Positions 7,718-14,625 of a stretch of 39,733 nt of DNA are shown piece after piece. Positions within the stretch are counted from its first letter, which is position 1. Every line of letters starts with the position of its first letter. The position numbers and the translations under genes are program-made. Source of the DNA: an uncultured Bacilli bacterium (GTDB lineage Bacteria; Bacillota_I; Bacilli_A; RF39; UBA660); NCBI GenBank assembly GCA_948479395.1, contig CAOLUI010000001.1, forward strand, positions 1-39,733. The letters run 5' to 3'. A model generated the notes under the pieces. It worked only from the letters and a program-made list of their open reading frames with translations, was not told where the DNA came from and did no database searches.

Positions 7718-9541
7718 ATGAAGAAAAAATATACATATTTAATTGTTTTTCTTATTACTTTATTTACATTTATACCTAATATTCGTGCCGCTTCACATTA
7801 TGGAGTAGTATCAACTGATGTCTTAAGAGTTAGATCAGGTCCAGGGACTAATCACAGTCAAGTGGCTCAATTAACTATTGGTACTTCGAAAGATTTAGTA
7901 ACTATTAATAAATTTAATGATGAAGGAGGATGTGGAGGAGAAGGCTGGTATCAGATTTATTATAGTGGTACTAAAATTGGTTATGTCTGCAGTCTTTATT
8001 TTAATGCTTATGAAAAAAATAATAATCCCGATCATACCAATCCTACCAATAATTGTGAGACTGATTTAGCTAATAAAGGTTTTCCATCAAGTTATTGGGG
8101 AAGTTTATGTTCGCTAAAACAAAAGCATCCTAATTGGAACTTCGAAAGTCTAAAAACAGGAGTAGATTTTAATGCTGCAGTTAGTGCTGAGAGTAGTTGT
8201 GGGAAAAATTTAATGAGTACTAGTAACTCTAATTATATAAATACCAATTGTTCTACCACTAATTATAATGGTTTTAAAACTATCAGTAGTGGGGTTGTAG
8301 CATATTTTTTAGATCCTCGTAATTTTTTTAATGATACTCATATTTTTATGTTTGAAAGTCAATATTTTAATAATAATATCAGTGATAATGGCTATACAAG
8401 TACTACAGCTAAAATCTATAATAATAATTTTTTAATTAATCAAATTCCTTCTTTACCTACATATATTTTAAATGCTGGAAAATCTACAGGAATGAGTCCC
8501 GTTGCTATTACAAGTCGTATGTATCAAGAACTCGGAAATGGCAAATTAACAAGCGGAACCTATAATGGTCAATTATACTCAGCTATAAGTGGTAATTACA
8601 CTACTAGATATCCAGGAAAAGTAGCAAGTGATGGGCACAGCTTAGATCATTACTATAATTTTTATAATATTGCGGCATATGATAGTAGCAATGATATTAC
8701 ATATAGTGCTTTAAAATATGCTTATTCTAAAGGATGGGGTGGTACAGGAAATCAAGATATAGATCGCCAAACTGCAGTAAGTGGTGGAGCAGGTTGGATT
8801 AAAAATAGATATTTGGATGCTGGTCAACAAACGGCTTACTTACAAAAATTTAATGTTAATCCTAATATAAAAACTAGTTTATATACAAATCAATATATGA
8901 CTAATGTCGAAGCCCCTAAAAGTGAAGCTTCAAGTATTTATAAAGCTTATAATAATTTAAATATGTTAGATTCTGCTTTTAATTTTTATATTCCAGTTTT
9001 TGAAAATTTGCCTAATAAAACCTCTTTACCTCAAAATGCCGATGATAAAAACTATAATGGTATCGGCACAGAGCCTAATAATCCCCCATCTAATAATGGT
9101 TCATCAACCCAAGCTCCTTCGGTTGAGACTATAATTACTGGAGCAGGACTTTCATTTAATGGCAATTATATAACAAAAATATCCCCTCAAACTGAGGTTG
9201 CTCATATTAAAAAAATCTTAGAGAATATGGGTGGAAAAGTTACTATTCAAAATAATAGTAATAAAACAGTTACTTCTGGAATAATTGGAACAGGATATAA
9301 AATAACTATAAATGGAAGTAACAGTAAAACATTTGAGGTTGTTATATATGGTGATACTAGTGGGGATGGCAAAATAAATTCTTTGGATTTGTTAAAAATT
9401 CAAAAACATATTTTAAAAAATTCTTTGTTAAATGGAGCAAACAAACAAGCAGCAGATGCTAGCAAAGATGGCAAAATAAATTCTTTGGATTTATTAAAAG
9501 TTCAAAAACACATTTTAGGAAATAGTAAGATAGTTCAATAG
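7718..9541 (+). CDS. Secreted SH3b-glucosaminidase with C-terminal dockerin
   Basis: An exported peptidoglycan hydrolase of 607 residues. Residues 1-25 form a signal peptide. A bacterial SH3 domain follows (VLRVRSGPGTNHS to KIGYVCSLYF, about 27-95). The beta-N-acetylglucosaminidase region spans about 120-430: FLDPRNFFND, YILNAGKSTGMSPVAI, SRMYQELGNG with the likely acid Glu271, and HYYNFYNIAAYD. An Asn/Ser linker leads to a small beta domain and then a type I dockerin with two calcium-loop repeats, DTSGDGKINSLDLLKIQKHI and DASKDGKINSLDLLKVQKHI, at the extreme C-terminus. The ribosome site is AGGAG. The next gene, 11 bases on, encodes a cohesin-like membrane protein, the natural partner of a dockerin. 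Many Cys suggest disulfides. The exact bond cut is inferred from the family. Confidence 0.87.
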   Translation: MKKKYTYLIVFLITLFTFIPNIRAASHYGVVSTDVLRVRSGPGTNHSQVAQLTIGTSKDLVTINKFNDEGGCGGEGWYQIYYSGTKIGYVCSLYFNAYEKNNNPDHTNPTNNCETDLANKGFPSSYWGSLCSLKQKHPNWNFESLKTGVDFNAAVSAESSCGKNLMSTSNSNYINTNCSTTNYNGFKTISSGVVAYFLDPRNFFNDTHIFMFESQYFNNNISDNGYTSTTAKIYNNNFLINQIPSLPTYILNAGKSTGMSPVAITSRMYQELGNGKLTSGTYNGQLYSAISGNYTTRYPGKVASDGHSLDHYYNFYNIAAYDSSNDITYSALKYAYSKGWGGTGNQDIDRQTAVSGGAGWIKNRYLDAGQQTAYLQKFNVNPNIKTSLYTNQYMTNVEAPKSEASSIYKAYNNLNMLDSAFNFYIPVFENLPNKTSLPQNADDKNYNGIGTEPNNPPSNNGSSTQAPSVETIITGAGLSFNGNYITKISPQTEVAHIKKILENMGGKVTIQNNSNKTVTSGIIGTGYKITINGSNSKTFEVVIYGDTSGDGKINSLDLLKIQKHILKNSLLNGANKQAADASKDGKINSLDLLKVQKHILGNSKIVQ

Positions 9542-9552
9542 AAAGGAAATTT

Positions 9553-10848
9553 ATGAAAAGCAAAAGAAAAATATTTTATACCATAATAATAGCTCTTTTA
9601 TTAATCATTCCTCTTAAAGTAAATGCGGCTAGTTGTAATATTAAAGTTAGTGGCGGATCTAATGCTGTTGTAGGAAGTACAATTACTGTAAATGTCACCC
9701 TTAGTTCTTCAACACCGATGGGAAGTTGGGAATATCTACTAAATTATAATAGTAGTTATTTAAAATTAATTAGCGGGAGTACTTCTGTAGCAGATTATAC
9801 TACTAGTTCAAGTGGAACGAGAAATAAAACTTATACTTTAAAATTTCAAGTATTAAAAAGTGGTAAAAGTAGTATAAACGTAGGGAGTTATTTAGTTTAT
9901 GCTTTTGATGAAAGTCAAATGAGTGTTAATGTTAGTAACCATACTATTAATGCTTTAACTAAAGCGGAATTAGAAGCTACTTACAGTAAAGACAATAATT
10001 TAAAAAATTTAGAAGTCGAAGGATATCAATTATCTCCAGAATTTAATAAAGACACAACGAATTATACTGTCAAAGTTCCTTCTACAGTTAATTCTGTTAA
10101 CATTATAGCGACTAAAAATGATGGTACTGCTACTGTTAGTGGGGATGGAGTAAAAGAAGTAGTAGAAGGAAGCAATAGTTTTGATATTGTTGTTAAAGCT
10201 CAAAATGGTTCCGAAAAAATATATAAGTTAAACATTGAAGTTGAAGACTTAAATCCAATTAATGTTTCTATTGGAAAAAGTAAGTATACAATTATAAAAA
10301 GAGCTGATATTTTAACTAAGCCATCCTCTTATGAAGAAACTACTATCACAATAAATGGTGTAGAAATACCAGCCTTTAAAAGTGAAACTACCAAATTTAC
10401 TTTAGTAGGTTTAAAAGATGAAAATGGTAAAACTTTTTTGGCAATATATGATGAAAAAAAACAAAGCTATTCTTTATATAACGAATTTACCTCAAACAAT
10501 ATAATTCTTTATTTAACTAATTTCCCTGAACCATTTAAAAATTATACTAAAGGAAAGACTAAAATAAATAATGTTGATGTAGAAATATATAAATATAAAG
10601 ATAATAATCGTTTTGTAATTGTTTATGGTATGAACGTGGAAACTGGTAAATATGATTACTATTCTTATGATACTAAAGAAAAAACTTTTCAAATCTATAA
10701 TGATACAGAAATAAACGATTTAAAAAAAGAAATCAAAAAATATAGCTATATATGTATAGCTTTTGGAAGTGGATTATTATTTGCCTTTATTTTAATTATT
10801 TGTTTATTAAAGAAAAAGAAAAATAAAAAAGCGAAAAAAACTAATTAA
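9553..10848 (+). CDS. Cohesin-like membrane-anchored receptor with cadherin-like domain
   Basis: A 431-residue exported protein with a signal peptide (residues 1-25). The beta-sandwich at about 27-135 has cohesin features: VVGSTITVNVTLSS, MGSWEYLLNYNSSYLKLISGS and YTLKFQVLKSGKSSINV. It is followed by a cadherin-like beta-sandwich (DNNLKNLEVEGYQLSPEFNK to IYKLNIEVED). A domain of unknown type covers about 235-375. A transmembrane helix (about 393-415) and a Lys-rich cytoplasmic end complete it, so the cohesin faces outward. It is placed 11 bases behind the dockerin-bearing hydrolase in the same operon, with ribosome site AAAGGAA. The likely job is to hold that enzyme at the membrane or wall. 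The cohesin call rests on pattern only. Confidence 0.72.
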   Translation: MKSKRKIFYTIIIALLLIIPLKVNAASCNIKVSGGSNAVVGSTITVNVTLSSSTPMGSWEYLLNYNSSYLKLISGSTSVADYTTSSSGTRNKTYTLKFQVLKSGKSSINVGSYLVYAFDESQMSVNVSNHTINALTKAELEATYSKDNNLKNLEVEGYQLSPEFNKDTTNYTVKVPSTVNSVNIIATKNDGTATVSGDGVKEVVEGSNSFDIVVKAQNGSEKIYKLNIEVEDLNPINVSIGKSKYTIIKRADILTKPSSYEETTITINGVEIPAFKSETTKFTLVGLKDENGKTFLAIYDEKKQSYSLYNEFTSNNIILYLTNFPEPFKNYTKGKTKINNVDVEIYKYKDNNRFVIVYGMNVETGKYDYYSYDTKEKTFQIYNDTEINDLKKEIKKYSYICIAFGSGLLFAFILIICLLKKKKNKKAKKTN

Positions 10849-10866
10849 GGTCTTTTTCGTTTTTTT
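10832..10866. terminator. Bidirectional terminator shared by convergent genes
   Basis: CGAAAAA (10832-10838) pairs with TTTTTCG (10853-10859), followed by seven T. Both stop codons (10846-10848 plus, 10845-10847 minus) lie inside the hairpin. Confidence 0.65.
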
Positions 10867-11072
10867 AACAAATTTTGCATTTTCTTAATTTCTTTTTCTT
10901 CTAGAACCTTTTTTTTAATTTGATTAGCCGCTAATTCATCAATATGAATACTGGAATTTATACATTTAACTATTAGATGTTCTTTATTATGGCGAAGTGT
11001 TGAAATGTCTAAAACATCACCATCATCTAATATAATTTCAATATTATTATTTGTATTATTAATTATTTTCAT
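10845..11072 (-). CDS. Small protein of unknown function downstream of XRE regulator
   Basis: 75 residues, not recognised. The N-terminal half is beta-rich (IEIILDDGDVLDIST), the middle reads HLIVKCINSSIHIDEL, and the last 25 residues are a strongly basic helix ending KKRKRP. No signal peptide or membrane segment is visible. Its start overlaps the stop of the XRE gene by four bases, so the two are translated together. A role as partner of the regulator, for instance an antitoxin/toxin pair or a co-regulator, is possible, but no toxin motif is visible. Confidence 0.6.
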   Translation of the reverse strand: MKIINNTNNNIEIILDDGDVLDISTLRHNKEHLIVKCINSSIHIDELAANQIKKKVLEEKEIKKMQNLLKKRKRP

Positions 11073-11311
11073 TGAATTTCCCTTTCAATATTATCGAATA
11101 GGTGATCATCAAAAAAATCTCTCAATGAAATATCTAAACCTACACATATTCTAAAAATTGTTAACATTTTTGGATTTTTGGATTTACCATCTATTAAACT
11201 TTGCACGGTGCTCTGGGTAAGACAACATATGGCCGCAAGTTTATTAATAGATATATCTTTATCGTCACATATTTTTAAAATCTTTTGAGAAATAGCGCTA
11301 GATAAATTCAT
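11069..11311 (-). CDS. XRE-family helix-turn-helix regulator
   Basis: 80 residues, a single Cro/C1-type HTH domain: ISQKILKICDDKDISINKLA, then CLTQSTVQSLIDGKSKNP as the turn and recognition helix, and LTIFRICVGLDISLRDFFDD as the closing helices typical of small Gram-positive XRE proteins. The ATG at 11311 is chosen because AAGGTGG (complement of 11317-11323) is 5 bases upstream; the GTG at 11320 lies inside that site. A near-perfect 18-base palindrome over the presumed -35 box suggests autorepression. The target genes are unknown. Confidence 0.82.
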   Translation of the reverse strand: MNLSSAISQKILKICDDKDISINKLAAICCLTQSTVQSLIDGKSKNPKMLTIFRICVGLDISLRDFFDDHLFDNIEREIQ

Positions 11312-11331
11312 ATTGACCACCTTACTGCTAA

Positions 11332-11376
11332 ATTATATCAACTAAAATAGAAAAGTTATTAACGTTGCAATGTTAA
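11332..11376 (-). promoter_or_regulatory. Promoter and palindromic candidate operator of the XRE gene
   Basis: On the minus strand TATAAT lies at the complement of 11332-11337. The palindrome TTAACGTTGCAATGTTAA (11359-11376, one symmetric base pair mismatched) covers the position of the -35 box, about 50 bases before the start codon. This fits a dimeric HTH repressor. Confidence 0.5.
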
Positions 11377-11531
11377 AATTTTCTTTATATAATTGAAAAA
11401 AATTAAAATAAAACTAATCAAAGAATATAATATTTAGGCTTAATAACTTGTCGAAAAGAGTAAATGATAAAAAATAATTAAAATTTATTTTTGCAAATAG
11501 TAAATTTAATTTTAACGATACAAAATAAATC

Positions 11532-11560
11532 TTGATTTTTTTTAAGTCCTAATATATAAT
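11532..11560 (+). promoter_or_regulatory. Promoter of tRNA-Arg
   Basis: TTGATT (11532-11537), a 17-base spacer and TATAAT (11555-11560), 16 bases before the mature tRNA. Confidence 0.65.
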
Positions 11561-11576
11561 TAAGTTGCATTTACAT

Positions 11577-11653
11577 GCACCCATAGCTCAATTGGATAGA
11601 GCGCTAGACTACGGATCTAGAGGTTAGGGGTTCGACTCCCTTTGGGTGCACCA
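11577..11653 (+). tRNA. tRNA-Arg (anticodon ACG)
   Basis: A complete cloverleaf: acceptor stem GCACCCA / TGGGTGC, D arm GCTC...GAGC, anticodon stem CTAGA / TCTAG with ACG at 11611-11613, T arm with GGTTCGA, discriminator A and an encoded CCA. A34 would be expected to be edited to inosine, as is usual for this tRNA. Confidence 0.95.
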
Positions 11654-11666
11654 GATTAAGATGAAA

Positions 11667-11721
11667 CTCGAACTTTTCGAGAACAATAGAAAGCGACTTG
11701 TTAAAAAGTCGTTTTATTGTT
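11667..11721 (+). terminator. Hairpins ending the tRNA-Arg transcript
   Basis: A short perfect hairpin CTCGAA-CTT-TTCGAG (11667-11681) is followed by a longer imperfect one whose core is CGACT (11694-11698) / AGTCG (11707-11711) with AACAATA...TATTGTT flanks. A T-rich stretch after the core makes it a plausible terminator. Confidence 0.6.
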
Positions 11722-11884
11722 ATTATGAATATATTAAGGATTTATTAGGTACAAAATGGCCGTAATTTTTAACTAACAATAATGAAAGAAAAAAATTAGA
11801 AGATTTTATTAAATTAATTTGATAGTAAATGGTAATATATTTTAGGTATTAAATTATAAAAAAATAGATAAAGAAGTGATACTT

Positions 11885-12277
11885 ATGTTGTATATAGATA
11901 ATAAAAAAATTGAGATTAGTGACAAAAAATATTTGTTGGAACATATATAAAAAATGGAACTAAAGGTTATAATATCAATATCCAATTAACATTTATTAAT
12001 ATTGATAAAAGAAAAGGGTTATATAAATTTAGAAGCAGGATTTGAAAAAGACAGTAATATAAACATTTTTCTTAATAAGGAATATAGTGAAATTCCTTTT
12101 GAAAACGATGTATTTTTCGAAGTATATGATACAGAAAAATTTTTAGATACAGAGATTGAAAGTAATATAGTACTCAAATTAAAAGAAATACATGATAATA
12201 AAGTAGAAACTTTTTTTGAATTGAACGATGAATTAATTAAAATAAAATATGATGGATTTTTAAACTTAGAGTTTTAA
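11885..12277 (+). pseudogene. Frameshifted gene of unknown family
   Basis: An ATG at 11885 with AAGAAGTG upstream starts MLYIDNKKIEISDKK. The frame then stops 20 codons in, while another frame continues as IFVGTYIKNGTKGYNINIQL to about 11999. The original frame resumes at about 12002 (KGYINLEAGFEKDSNI) and runs to TAA at 12275-12277. Together these give a continuous protein of about 130 residues with two compensating indels, the first at or next to the A6 run at 11924-11929. The TTG at 12002 has no ribosome site, so the 91-codon open frame there is a remnant rather than a gene. No family recognised; the product would be beta-rich and acidic. Confidence 0.6.
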
Positions 12278-12386
12278 AATGTCTAAATTAATGATATTAT
12301 ATTTGCAAGAAATAAGTTGATATTATCAATTTAGTAAAACATACCTATATATTGAGAAAATCAACATATATTAATTGGAGGAATTT

Positions 12387-12848
12387 ATGGAATATATAAA
12401 AATGATGCGAAAGTATGTAGGTCATGCACCACTCATGGTATGTGCTTGTGGTTGTTTGATATTTAACGACAAAGGTCAAGTTTTGCTTCAGAAAAGATCA
12501 GATGATGGTTTATGGGGTAATCCAGGAGGATCTATGGATTTAGGAGAAACTATATATGAAACCATTATTAGAGAAATAAAAGAGGAAACAAATTTGCATA
12601 TTGAAAAAGAAAATTTAAAAGTATTCAATATTTATTCAGGAGAAGAGCAACACCATATTTATCCTAATAAAGATGAAGTTTATTTTGTCAATATTATATT
12701 TGAAACTAACATTTACAATGGTGAAATAGCAAGTGATTCTGAAAGTTATGAATTGAAGTTTTTTGATCTTGATAAATTACCATCTAATATCACTAAACCA
12801 TTTGAGTCAGTATCAAAAGATTTAAAAGAAAAGAATGCTAAACAGTAA
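12387..12848 (+). CDS. NUDIX hydrolase
   Basis: A 153-residue NUDIX protein. The box is complete except for the last glycine: G-x5-E within GSMDLGE, then REIKEET (about residues 48-70), so the metal-binding Glu residues are present. The N-terminal strand APLMVCACGCLIFNDKGQVL and KRSDDGLWGNPGG fit NTP- or sugar-nucleotide-hydrolysing members; the substrate is not readable. ATG 12387 is chosen for the GGAGGA at 12377-12382; the TTG at 12375 is inside the leader. It is the only intact gene between tRNA-Arg and tRNA-Pro. An upstream palindrome TTGATA-T-TATCAA (12317-12329) is of unknown role. Confidence 0.88.
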   Translation: MEYIKMMRKYVGHAPLMVCACGCLIFNDKGQVLLQKRSDDGLWGNPGGSMDLGETIYETIIREIKEETNLHIEKENLKVFNIYSGEEQHHIYPNKDEVYFVNIIFETNIYNGEIASDSESYELKFFDLDKLPSNITKPFESVSKDLKEKNAKQ

Positions 12849-13052
12849 TATATAAGTTGTTGTACCTTTCTCTCAGGAGCTAGAAAGTATATATTTAAAC
12901 TCTTGTGGTTCAGTTTATCTTAGCTTTACTTCGGGTATAATTTGAAGTGGAGCAGAGCTCTAAATGAAGTTTTGATGATTTTGAGACTTTTTATGTGTTT
13001 TGTGATAAATTAGTAGTTAAAGATAAATATAGATGTTTTGGAGGAATAGAAA

Positions 13053-13434
13053 ATGATTAGAACACGTTGTCACAAAAATTGGCAATCAATCTATTTTAGT
13101 ACTTATGCAATTTTGGAAAATATGGCATGATAACATTGGGGTCATTTCAGATAATGAAAACAATAAATTTTATATTCAAAAGTATTATACTCAAGTTTTA
13201 TCTAAGTTAAATCTGAAGCAAGTTTATAGAGAACTAGATAATTCCATTTTATTATGTTATGAAGATAATACAGAGTTTTGTCATAGGCATATTGTTGCAG
13301 CATGGTTTGAAATTCTATTAGGTGTAACTATATCTGAACAAAAAAGCAAAGATTTAGGCATTGAAACTATTTATAGGCCTAGTTGGATTAAAGAATATTT
13401 AGAAAAAATAATGATAGAAAATAGAAATATGTAA
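13053..13434 (+). pseudogene. DUF488-like gene with internal deletion
   Basis: A good start (GGAGGA at 13040-13045, ATG 13053) encodes MIRTRCHKNWQSIYFSTYA, after which that frame stops at 13130. The other frame, from about 13105, continues with FWKIWHDNIGVISD, NNKFYIQKYYTQVLSKL and the hallmark LLCYEDNTEFCHRHIVAAW of DUF488-type proteins. Intact relatives have a further short stretch between these two parts, so a small deletion plus a frame change has broken the gene. The 109-codon frame starting at 13105 has no ribosome site and is not a real start. The catalytic-looking Cys-His-Arg cluster survives but the N-terminal part is lost. Confidence 0.65.
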
Positions 13435-13532
13435 GGTATTAAATCTTTAAGAACACTGTATTTATTTAAAAAAGGTGAAAAAGTTAAACAAAAAAAATTA
13501 GTGAAAACTATAAACAATAATAGGTGATTATT

Positions 13533-14255
13533 ATGGTAGAAATTACAATTAGTGATGCTGAAAAACAATTACTAGAAAATTCTGGCTTAAAAAATGTAAT
13601 ATCAAATTGCCTTTTACTAAGTTATGGGAATATTAAAGATTTATTAAATATGAGTTTTAAAAAAAATTGGTAATGTTACAGTATTTATTGAAGAAAAAGT
13701 AAAAAAATTAGCAAATAAAAATATAAAACGCATTCGTATTTGGTATTCTTCATTAGATAATGAAGATGTATGTAATTATCATTTCTTAGTTTCTTATTTT
13801 AGTAAAAAAATATTGAAATATATGTATGTGATGTGGCAGATTCAAGCCATGATAATCTTAGTAGCTATTTAGAAAATGAAATACCTAATTTACTAACTAA
13901 AACAAAACTCCTTAGTTCTAAAGAAATTGAACAAATAGATGCTAAATGGCAAAATCTTATAAAAGAAAATAGTGATTTAAGAGTTATTAGAAAAAATTCT
14001 CTTCTTTCAGTTTCCTATAATTTTTTAGATTCTAAAATATTAGAAATATTAAAAAAATATGATGAAATAAAATATTGGACATTAGTGTCTGAATGTATAT
14101 TAAAAAGACTTTGCGGATTTTGTGCTGACATTTTTTTTATAGCTCGCATTGATAATCTAATTAATCAAAATATTATTGAAATATGTAGAATAAAAAAAGA
14201 AAAAAATATGATAGGAGAAATTAGAGAACAAAAATATATAAGGATAAAAAAATAA
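13533..14255 (+). pseudogene. DUF1835/DUF3658-like gene with two frameshifts
   Basis: ATG 13533 has AGGTG correctly spaced. The reading runs MVEITISDAEKQLLEN... until an A8 run (13659-13666) shifts it into a stop. One frame over it continues IGNVTVFIEEKVKKL, IKRIRIWYSSLDNEDVCNYHF, until an A7 run (13804-13810), after which the first frame resumes with EIYVCDVADSSHDNLSSYL and goes to 14255. The joined product of about 240 residues has the order seen in DUF1835 (RIRIWYS) followed by DUF3658 (DLRVIRKNSLLSVSYNFLD, and a C-terminal winged helix-like end). The 140-codon frame at 13833 is only the C-terminal part. Slippage at the A runs could in principle still make some product. Confidence 0.65.
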
Positions 14256-14426
14256 ACATTATATAATTAAAACTATAAATATTGTTAAATGTAAAATATT
14301 AAACAATAAAAATCTTCTAAAAAAAGTTCACAAATTAATAACTTTGTGATATATTATTACTAGATTTAAATTAATTTTAATTTAATATCAGTAATTTTTA
14401 TAAAAATTATAAATATTTTTTATTAT

Positions 14427-14503
14427 CGAGAAGTGGCTCAACTTGGTAGAGCACTTGGTTTGGGACCAAGGGGTTGCAGGTTCAAATCCTGTCTTCTCGA
14501 CCA
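14427..14503 (+). tRNA. tRNA-Pro (anticodon TGG)
   Basis: Acceptor CGAGAAG / CTTCTCG, D arm GCTC...GAGC, anticodon stem CTTGG / CCAAG with TGG at 14461-14463, T arm GCAGG-TTCAAAT-CCTGT, encoded CCA at 14501-14503. Confidence 0.95.
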
Positions 14504-14514
14504 TTTAAAAATTT

Positions 14515-14538
14515 AAAGTACCAAAGAGGTACTTTTTT
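14515..14538 (+). terminator. Terminator after tRNA-Pro
   Basis: AAAGTACC (14515-14522) pairs perfectly with GGTACTTT (14528-14535) over a 5-base loop and continues into T. Confidence 0.8.
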
Positions 14539-14625
14539 ATATGTCAAAAAAACATTTTAAAATACTTTAGAGCTTCTTTTTTTGTTAAATTTAAGTTATA
14601 CTAATAACAGAATAGGAAGGATAAT

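Noticed and set aside
12841..13052. A terminator or small gene between the NUDIX gene and the DUF488-like pseudogene
   Set aside because: CTTTCT / AGAAAG (12866-12887) has no T run, and no frame in this stretch has a start with a ribosome site; a TATAAT at 12936 lacks a -35.
11577..14503. Integrated element with attachment sites at the tRNA genes
   Set aside because: I found no integrase and no repeat of the tRNA-Arg 3' end before tRNA-Pro by eye; only the decay pattern remains as evidence.
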